Positions 25,553-34,120 of a stretch of 64,000 nucleotides of DNA are shown here, piece by piece. Where the stretch lies: positions 1,922,001 through 1,986,000 of the forward strand of contig NZ_CP058557.1 in the NCBI RefSeq assembly GCF_018141165.1, given 5' to 3'. The notes under the pieces were generated by a model that was not told where the DNA came from, did no database searches, and saw nothing but the letters and a program-made list of their open reading frames with translations. Each line of letters starts with the position of its first letter. Position 1 is the first letter of the stretch. Both the position numbers and the translations under genes were made by a program. The DNA comes from Alkaliphilus sp. B6464. GTDB taxonomy: Bacteria; Bacillota; Clostridia; Peptostreptococcales; Natronincolaceae.

Positions 25553-25589
25553 AAAAAGGTAGTATGCTCGTAAGCAATACTACCTTTTT
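25553..25589. terminator. Terminator after acpP (minus strand)
   Basis: Stem AAAAAGGTAGTAT / AATACTACCTTTTT with about a ten-base loop directly downstream of the acpP stop. Confidence 0.85.
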
Positions 25590-25590
25590 A

Positions 25591-25821
25591 TTATTTATTA
25601 GATTCTACGTATTCAACTATGTCTCCGATATTTTTAAAGCTTTCAGCTTCTTCATCAGGAATTTCTACACCAAACTCGTCTTCAATAGCCATAATGATTT
25701 CTACTGCGTCTAGAGAGTCAGCTTCTAAATCACTCATTAGAGAAGTCGTAGAAGTTATAGACTCAACATCATCAACGCCTAATTGATCAGCAACAATTTC
25801 TTTAACTTTTTGTAATACCAT
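25591..25821 (-). CDS. acpP: Acyl carrier protein
   Basis: Acidic 76-residue carrier of fatty-acid intermediates. The phosphopantetheine attachment site is Ser36 in the motif EADSLDAVEI. Length, charge and the four-helix pattern are standard. AAGGAGG precedes the ATG. The gene stands alone, not in a fab operon, with its own terminator. An AcpP that is separate from fab genes may be the housekeeping copy or a specialised one; the sequence looks like the housekeeping type. Confidence 0.95.
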   Translation of the reverse strand: MVLQKVKEIVADQLGVDDVESITSTTSLMSDLEADSLDAVEIIMAIEDEFGVEIPDEEAESFKNIGDIVEYVESNK

Positions 25822-25947
25822 ATGTAATTCCTCCTTAATATACTTTACTTATTTATTATTATAATCAAAAAGTCCAATTTTAGAATACCATAAAACATTT
25901 TGTTTGTGTATATATTATTTATTAAAAGTTTAATAAATATGGATCTT

Positions 25948-26050
25948 ATTATCAATTGAAAATAAAAGCCGAATAGAAAATACTGATTTTTAAGGGTTTA
26001 CAAATTAGATATAGTTACATATAATGATGATATATATTTCAATTGATAAT
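25948..26050 (+). promoter_or_regulatory. Promoter of the CDF gene flanked by inverted palindromic motifs
   Basis: A good promoter (TTTACA 25997-26002, 17-base spacer, TATAAT 26020-26025) lies between ATTATCAATTGAAA (25948-25961) and its exact reverse complement TTTCAATTGATAAT (26037-26050), which abuts the AGGAGG site. Each copy is itself close to the palindrome ATTATCAATTGATAAT. The upstream copy lies before the promoter, so pairing in RNA is excluded; a protein operator pair is more likely, perhaps for a metal sensor. Confidence 0.5.
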
Positions 26051-26064
26051 AGGAGGTATTATTT

Positions 26065-26991
26065 ATGATGAATGAAAAACAATCTAAAACTAAGGAAATT
26101 AATAGAATAATAATTATAACTATTGCTCTAAATATATTGTTGCTAATTATTAAGGTAGTAGCAGGCATACAATCTAATAGTACTGCATTAATAGCGGATG
26201 GTCTTCATTCTGGGTCTGATGTAATAACATCTATAGGAGTTATTATAGGAATAGCAATGGCTCAAAAACCTAGGGATGAAATGCATCACTATGGTCATGA
26301 AAAGATCGAAGTAATAGTAACGTTTATATTGGCAATAATACTGATTTATATAGGTGGAAAAATTGGATACAGTGCACTTATAGCTGTAATAAAAAAGGAA
26401 CAGGTATATTTTAGTTATTTTGCTCTGTTTGCAGCCTTCATCTCCGTAATTGTTAAGGAAATACAATATCAGGTTTCATTTAGAGTAGGTACTAGAGAGC
26501 AAAGCACTGCTTTAATAGCTGATGCGTGGCATCATCGTTCAGATGCTCTTTCTTCAATAGCTTCATTCATTGGAATATTAGGAGCAAAGTACGGGGTATA
26601 TATTTTGGATGCTTTAGCAGGCTTAGTTGTTTCCGCAATCGTAATAAAAGTCGGTATTCAAATATTTATAGATTGCTTTCAACAACTAATAGATGTATCT
26701 ATACATCTTGATGAAATAGATAGTGTAAAGGAAATCATAATGAATGAAGCTTATATTAAGAATGTGAGTGATATACGAACTCGTAAGCATGGATCAAAGG
26801 TTTTTGTGGATATCAGAATATGTGTAGATCCTCACATTAATGTATACGAAGGACATGAGGTTGCAGAAAGAGTGGAAAGTATAATTAAGACAGAAATAGG
26901 AAATATAAAGGATGTAATTGTACATGTGGACCCATATTGTGTTAATAGTGAAGATGGACCAAATTGCAAAGGAAGTAGTTGCGATTGTTAA
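26065..26991 (+). CDS. Cation diffusion facilitator (CDF) metal exporter
   Basis: Inner-membrane proton-coupled exporter of Zn2+, Fe2+, Mn2+ or Co2+, 308 residues. Six helices form the N-terminal two-thirds; metal-site motifs are ADGLHSGSD in helix 2 (His/Asp) and ADAWHHRSDALSS in helix 5. The C-terminal cytoplasmic ferredoxin-like domain (about 210-290, with VSDIRTRKHGSKVFVDI and VIVHVDPY) dimerises on metal binding. It ends in a Cys-rich tail, NCKGSSCDC, unusual for the family and a possible extra metal site. The His-containing helix 2 fits zinc-type members more than the DxxxD manganese type. AGGAGG precedes ATG 26065 and the promoter is flanked by operator-like repeats. Confidence 0.92.
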   Translation: MMNEKQSKTKEINRIIIITIALNILLLIIKVVAGIQSNSTALIADGLHSGSDVITSIGVIIGIAMAQKPRDEMHHYGHEKIEVIVTFILAIILIYIGGKIGYSALIAVIKKEQVYFSYFALFAAFISVIVKEIQYQVSFRVGTREQSTALIADAWHHRSDALSSIASFIGILGAKYGVYILDALAGLVVSAIVIKVGIQIFIDCFQQLIDVSIHLDEIDSVKEIIMNEAYIKNVSDIRTRKHGSKVFVDIRICVDPHINVYEGHEVAERVESIIKTEIGNIKDVIVHVDPYCVNSEDGPNCKGSSCDC

Positions 26992-27016
26992 CTAGATTAA
27001 CACTGTGTTAAATTAT

Positions 27017-27084
27017 TTAACATGGATTTAACATTCCCATAACATTTCATTAACCAAAAGAATAATCTAATGCATTAATATAAT
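27017..27084 (+). promoter_or_regulatory. PHO box (four 11-bp-spaced TTAACA repeats) and -10 for the Na+/phosphate cotransporter
   Basis: TTAACA (27017), TTAACA (27028), ATAACA (27039) and TTAACC (27050) each follow by exactly 11 bases. This is the direct-repeat pattern bound by PhoP dimers in Bacillus (TTAACA with 5-base spacers). A TATAAT at 27079-27084 lies 23 bases downstream, a usual position for activation. Confidence 0.8.
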
Positions 27085-27134
27085 GAAGGATATATTATAC
27101 TAATAGACAAAATGTTGTGATGGGAGGATTTTTA

Positions 27135-28760
27135 ATGGAAATCTTTTTTGGTATAGTTGGAGGGCTGGGGTTATTTCTTTACGGAATGACCATTATGAGC
27201 ACGGGACTTCAGAAAGCTGCAGGTAATAAGTTAAAATCTATTATTAGTATGCTTACTAGTAATAGATTTATGGCTGTTACCGTTGGTGCTATTATAACTA
27301 TGATCGTCCAAAGTAGTAGTGCTACTACTGTTATGGTAGTTGGTTTTGTTAATGCTGGAATGATGAATCTGGCTCAGGCTGTAGGAGTTATTATGGGATC
27401 TAACATTGGGACAACCATCACAGCTCAAATAATTACATTTAAAATTGATAAATATGCACCACTTATTATAGGACTTGCTGTAGCAGTTTGGTTATTCACT
27501 AATAATAGGAAAGTTAAACAATTTGCAGAAGCCTTTATTGGTTTTGGTATCTTATTTTTAGGTATGAAATTTATGGGAGATGCATTAAAACCGCTAGGGG
27601 AATATGAGGGTTTTAGAAATCTTTTAGTAAGCTTTGGACAACATCCATTTTTAGGTATCTTAGCTGGATTTGCGATTACAGTGGCTGTTCAAAGTAGTAG
27701 TGCATCTACAGGTATACTATTGGCTTTATCTTCCCAAGGACTAATCCCTATTTCATCCGGATTACCTATTTTATTTGGTATTAATATTGGTACAACTATA
27801 ACAGCGCTACTTTCAAGTATAGGGGCTAACGGTACTGCTAAAAGAGCTGCAGCAGTCCATGTTATGTTTAACTTATTTGGAACTATAATCTTTATTGTTT
27901 TCTTGCAAGGACCATTATATTGGGCAATTACTATGATAGATCCAGGAACTACTGCATATGCTGTTTCAAGACAAATTGCCAATGCCCATACAATATTTAA
28001 TATTGTAAATACAATTATTATGTTCCCTTTTATTGGGTTACTAGTTAGGCTTGCTACTAAGATTATTCCTGGAGAAGAAGATAAAGGAGAAGGAATTAAA
28101 TATATTGATGAACGTATTTTAGAGACACCTCCAATTGCTTTAGCTAGTGCTATGAAAGAGACTCTTCATATGGGTAATGTGGCTAGAGAATCTTTAGAAA
28201 GTGCATTAGAAGGATTTTACAATAAAGATCAAAAGAAAATAGACGAAACAATGCGGATAGAAAAAGTGGTTAATGAAATGGAACGAGAACTTGCTGCATA
28301 CTTAGTAAAATTATCTAATACTGATATTTCTGTGGAGAACAGAGAAACTGTAGATGGACTTTTTAATACAATCAATGATATTGAAAGAGTAGGAGATCAC
28401 GCTGAAAACTTAGCAGAGTTGGCGCAATTTACTATAGATAATCATTTGGTGTTTTCTGAAACAGCTATGGATGAATTAAGACAGATGTCTGGATTAGTTT
28501 TACAGGCATATATAGACTCTTTAACAGCCTTAAAGTCTTTAGACGGGGGATTAGCTATGAAGGTAGTTAAAACGGAAGGACGTATAGACTATTTAGAGAA
28601 GACTCTAAGGGCAAACCATATTGGTAGACTAAGTGCCCAACAATGTATTCCAAGTTCAGGTATTATCTTTTTAGATATCATTAGTAATTTAGAGCGTATT
28701 GCAGATCATGCCTCTAATATTGCTATGGCTGTAATGGATAAAATTAAAGCTGTAAAGTAG
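27135..28760 (+). CDS. nptA: Na+/phosphate cotransporter with C-terminal PhoU domain
   Basis: Membrane protein of 541 residues. The N-terminal half holds two inverted PF02690 repeats with the duplicated QSSSATT / QSSSAST motifs (about 60-66 and 183-189), which form the Na+ and phosphate site. The C-terminal part (about 340-540) is a PhoU-like helical domain containing GDHAENLAE and ERIADHASNIA. I chose ATG 27135, which follows GGGAGG; an upstream start in frame (27117) would overlap that site. A four-repeat PHO box stands upstream, so expression should rise under phosphate limitation through PhoP-like regulation. Confidence 0.94.
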   Translation: MEIFFGIVGGLGLFLYGMTIMSTGLQKAAGNKLKSIISMLTSNRFMAVTVGAIITMIVQSSSATTVMVVGFVNAGMMNLAQAVGVIMGSNIGTTITAQIITFKIDKYAPLIIGLAVAVWLFTNNRKVKQFAEAFIGFGILFLGMKFMGDALKPLGEYEGFRNLLVSFGQHPFLGILAGFAITVAVQSSSASTGILLALSSQGLIPISSGLPILFGINIGTTITALLSSIGANGTAKRAAAVHVMFNLFGTIIFIVFLQGPLYWAITMIDPGTTAYAVSRQIANAHTIFNIVNTIIMFPFIGLLVRLATKIIPGEEDKGEGIKYIDERILETPPIALASAMKETLHMGNVARESLESALEGFYNKDQKKIDETMRIEKVVNEMERELAAYLVKLSNTDISVENRETVDGLFNTINDIERVGDHAENLAELAQFTIDNHLVFSETAMDELRQMSGLVLQAYIDSLTALKSLDGGLAMKVVKTEGRIDYLEKTLRANHIGRLSAQQCIPSSGIIFLDIISNLERIADHASNIAMAVMDKIKAVK

Positions 28761-29101
28761 TGTGGTTCGTTAACTATACTTTAAGCTTTTAACTAAAAAT
28801 AAAGGTCCATGGGGATTTGCTTACTCATGGACCTTTATTTTTAAAAAGATTTCAAGTGTTTCTAGGATTATTAGTTGATAAGTAATCTGTAGATTTACAG
28901 TATTTTATGTGCTTGAGATTTTTAACACAGATTTAAAAATTAAGTAGGTGGGAGTCGATGTGACGGTATCTGACGCATTTCACCATATTTAATGTTACGG
29001 TTTTGTAATTCATTTCGACAATTATTCCTTTATAATAGTAATTGAAATAATTATTATAATTACTTACATAATGTGAAGTAAGTTAAGGGGGAAGGACTAG
29101 A
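28761..29101 (+). other. Gap between nptA and the deacetylase gene
   Basis: The first 80 bases hold a strong terminator (28797-28841). The rest is AT-rich with a TATAAT near 29030 that may be the deacetylase promoter. I see no small ORF with a good ribosome-binding site. Confidence 0.5.
28797..28841 (+). terminator. Terminator after nptA
   Basis: Stem AAATAAAGGTCCATG / CATGGACCTTTATTT with T tail. Confidence 0.9.
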
Positions 29102-30025
29102 ATGAAAAAATGGATATTTCTTATTGTCGTAGTAAGTATTTTAAGTATGTTATTTGTAGGCTGCACAACAGTTGGTGCGGTAAACCTCCCGGTCGATTTA
29201 AATGATGATGAAAAGCAAATCGAAAATATTCCCCCGGATAAAATTGAAGGCATAGATGATAATAAAATAAATGATGAGGAAAAAACGAATCAAGATGAAA
29301 TAAATGTAGAAATTGAAATAGATGAGAAAAATAATAATGATAAAATAAATGATACAGCTAATCAATCAGAAAGTGAAAATAAAGCAGATCAAGATAAAAA
29401 GCCAGACATTGTAGATTCTAAAATTCATTACTCAGGGGACGGTAGCAAAAAATTAGTTGCCCTTACCTTTGATGATGGACCAGAATCCAAATATACTTCG
29501 CAAATTATGGATATATTAGATCAATATAATATTAAAGCTACATTCTTTGTTATAGGACAAAATGCTGAAAAATATCCTGAAGTATTAAAGAGTATTCATG
29601 GAAAGGGTCATGAAATAGGTAACCATAGTTGGAGTCATAAATATTTCCCAAAGCTATCGAAGAAAGAAGTAGAAAAGGAGATATTAATGACCGAGGAATT
29701 GATAACAGATATACTAGGTGAGCATAGTGCATTATTCAGACCTCCCTATGGTGCACTTAAAAAGCAAGGAATAGAATTTGTTAACTCTTTAGGATATAAC
29801 GTTGTTAACTGGTCAGTAGACACTAGAGATTGGGCTGGAACATCGGGTGAACAGATGATGAAATATGTACAGCAGCAATTAAAGCCGGGTGGGATTGTTT
29901 TAATGCATAATGCAGGTAATCCAAAATCAGTAAAAAATACTGTAGATACATTACCCAAAATGATAGAGTGGATTAAAGAACAGGGATATGAGTTTGTTAC
30001 TGTTTCTGAGATATTAGATTTATAA
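29102..30025 (+). CDS. Polysaccharide deacetylase lipoprotein (NodB homology domain)
   Basis: Surface-anchored carbohydrate esterase family 4 enzyme, 307 residues. A lipobox (LFVGC, cysteine near residue 21) anchors it; about 90 residues of acidic, Asn/Asp/Lys/Glu-rich linker follow; the NodB domain starts near 118. Catalytic motifs are TFDDGPE (Asp base and metal Asp), GNHSWSH (two metal His), RPPYGALKK and the C-terminal LMHN. It likely removes N-acetyl groups from peptidoglycan or a wall polysaccharide, which protects against lysozyme and helps spore-cortex formation. AAGGGGGAAG precedes the ATG. Single-gene unit with a terminator after. Confidence 0.93.
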   Translation: MKKWIFLIVVVSILSMLFVGCTTVGAVNLPVDLNDDEKQIENIPPDKIEGIDDNKINDEEKTNQDEINVEIEIDEKNNNDKINDTANQSESENKADQDKKPDIVDSKIHYSGDGSKKLVALTFDDGPESKYTSQIMDILDQYNIKATFFVIGQNAEKYPEVLKSIHGKGHEIGNHSWSHKYFPKLSKKEVEKEILMTEELITDILGEHSALFRPPYGALKKQGIEFVNSLGYNVVNWSVDTRDWAGTSGEQMMKYVQQQLKPGGIVLMHNAGNPKSVKNTVDTLPKMIEWIKEQGYEFVTVSEILDL

Positions 30026-30045
30026 AATTTTTAAAAAATAAGCCA

Positions 30046-30072
30046 AAATAAATCCTTAAAAAAGGATTTATT
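30046..30072 (+). terminator. Terminator after the deacetylase
   Basis: Stem AAATAAATCCTT / AAGGATTTATTT with loop AAAA and a T tail. Confidence 0.85.
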
Positions 30073-30159
30073 TTTTTATAAAAATTTAGAAAGTTAAATG
30101 AAAAATAACTTTAAATTATAAAAATTGAATATTTGAATCATTATGGGAGAAAATAAAAA

Positions 30160-30264
30160 TAGTTTGATCTTCGGTGTGCCGCTAAGAGCTTTCACTTTAT
30201 ACAAGTGAGAGATCAAACACTACATCCTCGGAATAAAAGTCGTCAAATCAAGTTTTCTTTATCG
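30160..30264 (+). ncRNA. Structured 5' leader candidate of cphB
   Basis: About 60 bases before cphB form a three-way-junction-like fold: outer stem GTTTGATCT (30162-30170) with AGATCAAAC (30210-30218); inner small hairpin CGG-TGTG-CCG (about 30172-30181); inner hairpin TTTCACTT (30190-30197) with AAGTGAGA (30203-30210). A CCTCGG stretch follows at about 30225-30230. I match it to no known riboswitch class, and no terminator stem follows, so any control would act on translation or stability. Confidence 0.4.
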
Positions 30265-30277
30265 AAAGGGGTATATT

Positions 30278-31102
30278 ATGGCTAGAGAAGAAAAAACAAG
30301 ATTGATAATTATCGGTGGTGGCGAAGATAAAAGGGCTGATAAGGAAATACTTAAGGAAATTGTTTATTTATCTGGCGAAAAAAATGCCCATATTGCTGTA
30401 GTTACCACAGCTACAAACTACCCTTTAGAGGTTGGAGAAGAATATAAAAGGATTTTTTATGAATTAGGTGCAGATAAAGTAGAAACAATTAATATTGTAT
30501 GCAGAAAGGAAGCGAATAGAAGGCAAATAACTAGAACCTTGGAAGAAACAACTTGCATTTTTTTTGTTGGTGGAGATCAGCTTAGAATTTCAAGTATACT
30601 AGGAGGAACAGAATTTCATAATCAGATTAAACGTAGGTTAGAAGAAGGAGTAATTATTGCTGGAACCAGTGCAGGTGCTTCTATGATGAGTGAGGTAATG
30701 GTAGTAGATGGAGAGGAAGAGGATGCCCCAAGAAAATGCACTTTGAAAATGGCTCCTGGAATGGGTTTGTTGGAAGAGGTAATAATTGATCAGCATTTTA
30801 ACCAAAGAGGTAGGATAGGTAGACTATTAGGGGCTGTTGCACAAAATCCGCAAACTATTGGTATCGGAATAGATGAAGATACAGCAATTATAGTTAGTGA
30901 CACAAGAGAAATAAGTGTAATAGGTTCTGGTGTAGTAACTATAGTTGATGGCAGAGAAATTGACTACACTAATATTTCAGAACAATATCCTAATGAACCT
31001 TTAGCTATTACTAATGTTAAAATTGATATTTTGCCAACGGGATATGGATATAATCTGTTGAATAGACAAGCAATTACCCAGTTTGACATAGATAAAAAAT
31101 AA
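30278..31102 (+). CDS. cphB: Cyanophycinase
   Basis: Serine-type exopeptidase of 274 residues that cleaves cyanophycin to beta-Asp-Arg dipeptides. The nucleophile Ser131 lies in IIAGTSAGASMMSE; other family motifs are IIGGGEDK at the N-terminus, FFVGGDQLR near 95-103, and DQHFNQRGRIGRLLGA near 171-186. GAAAGGGG precedes the ATG. It forms a pair with the cyanophycin synthetase gene 175 bases downstream, so the cell can both make and degrade the polymer, an arginine and aspartate store. Structured RNA candidates lie in its leader and in the cphB-cphA gap. Confidence 0.94.
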   Translation: MAREEKTRLIIIGGGEDKRADKEILKEIVYLSGEKNAHIAVVTTATNYPLEVGEEYKRIFYELGADKVETINIVCRKEANRRQITRTLEETTCIFFVGGDQLRISSILGGTEFHNQIKRRLEEGVIIAGTSAGASMMSEVMVVDGEEEDAPRKCTLKMAPGMGLLEEVIIDQHFNQRGRIGRLLGAVAQNPQTIGIGIDEDTAIIVSDTREISVIGSGVVTIVDGREIDYTNISEQYPNEPLAITNVKIDILPTGYGYNLLNRQAITQFDIDKK

Positions 31103-31167
31103 TATAATAGTATACAAGAAAGTACTCTTTAAAAAGATTTGAAAGTTAATATTTTGAAATACATTAC

Positions 31168-31224
31168 GGAAATTATAGCTTATCAACAATTTCGTAGGGT
31201 ACATAATTTCCTATGTGTGATAAG
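31168..31224 (+). ncRNA. Pseudoknot-like RNA element between cphB and cphA
   Basis: Two interleaved complementarities: GGAAATTAT (31168-31176) with ATAATTTCC (31203-31211), and CTTATCA (31179-31185) with TGATAAG (31218-31224). The order a-b-a'-b' is that of an H-type pseudoknot. A competing hairpin ACATA/TATGT (31201-31216) exists. It ends about 35 bases before the cphA ribosome-binding site (GAGGAGG). Confidence 0.35.
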
Positions 31225-31276
31225 GTAAGTCATACTAAAATAAATGGTGACCTAAATTGTTTGAGGAGGACCGTAA

Positions 31277-33925
31277 ATGAAATTATTAAGTACTAGGGTA
31301 TATTCCGGGAGAAATATATATAGTCATTGGCCTGTAGTTAGGGCAGATGTAAATTTAGGTAAATATGTGGATATACCAACTTGTGACATAGAAAATTTTA
31401 ATGAGAGGCTGCTATCTATGTTGCCAGGATTAAAAAAACACAAATGCTCTAAGGGCTATATTAATGGATTTTATGAAAGACTAGAAAGAGGAACTTATTT
31501 AGCTCATGTAATGGAACATATGGCCTTGGAGATTCAAAATATATTAGGATATGATGTAAAATTTGGAAAAACAAGATACTTACGAGATGATACAGTATAT
31601 TTCATGGTATTTTCTTATATTAATGAGGTTGTAGGATTAGAATCTGCAAAACTGGCTTTTGATATAATAGACGGTTTGCTAAATAACAAGGAAATAGATA
31701 TAAATGAACGTTTATTCTATATTCAAACAAAGGCCAATGAAAATGAACTAGGACCTAGTACATCGGCTATTGTTGAAGAAGCACAAAAAAGGAAAATACC
31801 TACAATGCGTATTGGTGAAAACAGCATAGTACAGTTGGGATATGGCAAGTATCATAAAAAGATACAAGCTACTATGACAGATCGAACTAGTTGTATGTCA
31901 GTAGATATAGCATGTGACAAGGAACTTACTAATTATATTTTAAGAGCCCATGGGTTACCAGTACCAGAAGGTAAGGTTGTTACTACTTTGGATGAAGCAA
32001 TTGTTGAAGCGGAGAAATTAGGACTACCTGTGGTTGTAAAACCTTATAATGGTAATCAAGGCAAAGGGGTTTCTTTAAATCTTTCTTCTAAGCTTGAAAT
32101 AGGTAGAGCTTTTAAAATAGCTAAACAGTATAGTGACAGAATTTTAATAGAAAAATTTGTTGACGGAAAACACTATAGAATCGCAGTAGTAGGAAACGAA
32201 GTAATTGCAGCTTCTGAAAGAATAGCAGCTCATATCATAGGTAATGGTATTAATACTATTAAGGAGCTTATAGATATAGAAAATAGAAATCCATTAAGAG
32301 GAGAAGGTCATCAAAAACCTTTAACTAAAATTAAAATTGATGATGTTATGCTCTTGATTCTAGATAAAGTAAAAATGAATCTTACCAGTATACCCAAGGA
32401 TGGAGAAATAGTTTATCTTAGAGAAAACGATAATTTAAGTACAGGTGGAATCGCTATAGATGTTACAGATGAGGTACATCCTAATAATATCAAATTGGCA
32501 TTAAGGGCAGCTCAAATTATAGGACTTGATGTAGCTGGTATTGATATTACTGCTAAAGATATTAGTAAATCTATTGTAGAAAATGATGGTGTTATTATTG
32601 AGGTGAACGCTTGCCCAGGCATAAGAATGCATCATTATCCTTCTAAGGGTCAGCCACGAAATGTAGCAAAAGCTATTGTGGATTTATTATTTCCACCTGG
32701 AGTTAAGCACTCTATACCTGTAATATCTGTCACTGGTACTAATGGAAAGACTACAACAACAAGAATGATCGCGAAAATACTTAGAAGTAATAATATGACT
32801 GTTGGTATGACTAGTACGGGTGGCATATATATTAATGATGATCTAATAGTACAAGGAGATACTACAGGACCTAGAAGTGCAGAAGTTATTTTAATGGATA
32901 AAAATATAGATGTAGCTATTTTAGAGACAGCCAGAGGCGGTATAGTAAATAAAGGATTAGGATATGACCTAGCAGACGTCGGATTAATTACTAATATTGG
33001 AGATGACCATATAGGAATAGATAGTATAAATACATTAGAAGATATGGCTGATGTTAAATCTCTTATTGTAGAAGCTGTTAAACCAGATGGATACTCTATA
33101 ATAAATGGAGATGATATCTATGCTGAAAGAATTGCTAAAAGGGCTAGAGGTAATATTATTTATTTTTCTCAAAACCCTGATAATAAGTTAATAGTTCAGC
33201 ATAAATACAATGGAAAAAAAGCAGTATATTTAAAGGAAAATATTATTTATATATTTAACGGAGAGAAGGAGTTACCGGTAATTAATATTGAAAATATACC
33301 TGCTACCTTTGGTGGGGCCTTGGAACATAACATAGAAAATAGTTTGGCAGCAGTAGCTGTTAGCTATGGTATTGGAATTGACACGACTATTATTAGTAAA
33401 GGACTAAGCGAATTTCATACAGATGTTACTAATAATCTAGGCAGGTTTAATGTATTTGAAGTTGCAGACTTTAAAGTTATAATTGATTATGGTCATAATA
33501 TTGCTGGCTACAGTAGAGTGCTTAGTGGACTAAAGAAAATGAAAATCAATAAATTGATTGGTGTTATCGGTGTGCCGGGTGATAGGACAGATATAAGCAT
33601 TTTAAAAGTGGGAGAGTTATCTGGTAAATCCTTTGATCAAGTTTATATAAAAGAAGATAAAGATTTGAGGGATAGAAAACCGGGAGAAGTGGCAGAACTA
33701 TTAAGAAAAGGGTGTATGTTAGGAAAACTAACAGATCAACAAATTACTATAGAGCTAGATGAAAAAGAAGCCTTAATTAAAGCGATGGAAAATGCTAAAG
33801 CTGGAGATACTATTATTGTATTTTATGAAGATTATCAGCCTTTATATGATGCAATTAAAGATTTTAAGGCCAAATTAACATCTGATGTAATAAATGAAAT
33901 ACCTGCAGTAGTTGGTAAGGTGTAA
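31277..33925 (+). CDS. cphA: Cyanophycin synthetase
   Basis: ATP-dependent ligase of 882 residues that extends a poly-aspartate backbone and adds arginine to the side chains. Domain order: N-terminal domain (about 1-160), ATP-grasp domain for Asp addition (about 215-475, with VVKPYNGNQGKGV and EVNACPGIRMHHYPS), then a Mur-ligase-like domain for Arg addition (about 485-870) with P-loop VTGTNGKTTTTR near 490, ETARGG, and NNLGRFNVF. Length and order are standard. AGGAGG lies 8 bases before the ATG. Gene pair with cyanophycinase. Cyanophycin is best known in cyanobacteria but occurs in several Clostridia, sometimes linked with spores. Confidence 0.96.
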   Translation: MKLLSTRVYSGRNIYSHWPVVRADVNLGKYVDIPTCDIENFNERLLSMLPGLKKHKCSKGYINGFYERLERGTYLAHVMEHMALEIQNILGYDVKFGKTRYLRDDTVYFMVFSYINEVVGLESAKLAFDIIDGLLNNKEIDINERLFYIQTKANENELGPSTSAIVEEAQKRKIPTMRIGENSIVQLGYGKYHKKIQATMTDRTSCMSVDIACDKELTNYILRAHGLPVPEGKVVTTLDEAIVEAEKLGLPVVVKPYNGNQGKGVSLNLSSKLEIGRAFKIAKQYSDRILIEKFVDGKHYRIAVVGNEVIAASERIAAHIIGNGINTIKELIDIENRNPLRGEGHQKPLTKIKIDDVMLLILDKVKMNLTSIPKDGEIVYLRENDNLSTGGIAIDVTDEVHPNNIKLALRAAQIIGLDVAGIDITAKDISKSIVENDGVIIEVNACPGIRMHHYPSKGQPRNVAKAIVDLLFPPGVKHSIPVISVTGTNGKTTTTRMIAKILRSNNMTVGMTSTGGIYINDDLIVQGDTTGPRSAEVILMDKNIDVAILETARGGIVNKGLGYDLADVGLITNIGDDHIGIDSINTLEDMADVKSLIVEAVKPDGYSIINGDDIYAERIAKRARGNIIYFSQNPDNKLIVQHKYNGKKAVYLKENIIYIFNGEKELPVINIENIPATFGGALEHNIENSLAAVAVSYGIGIDTTIISKGLSEFHTDVTNNLGRFNVFEVADFKVIIDYGHNIAGYSRVLSGLKKMKINKLIGVIGVPGDRTDISILKVGELSGKSFDQVYIKEDKDLRDRKPGEVAELLRKGCMLGKLTDQQITIELDEKEALIKAMENAKAGDTIIVFYEDYQPLYDAIKDFKAKLTSDVINEIPAVVGKV

Positions 33926-33956
33926 AAAGTATTCTGTTAAATGCTATAGGATTATA

Positions 33957-33985
33957 GGGACGAATTTTATATTCGTCTCTTTTTA
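33957..33985 (+). terminator. Terminator after cphA
   Basis: Stem GGGACGAAT / ATTCGTCTC with loop TTTAT and T tail. Confidence 0.85.
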
Positions 33986-34120
33986 ATATTAGGAGTTTAC
34001 ATGATAAGATAGTTAACATATACTAAATAAAATAATAGATATACCTATTGAGGGGTTTAATAGTCCTTGGATATGTGTATTAATAAATAATATACTTTTT
34101 ACGTAGAGAGAAGGGGTAAA

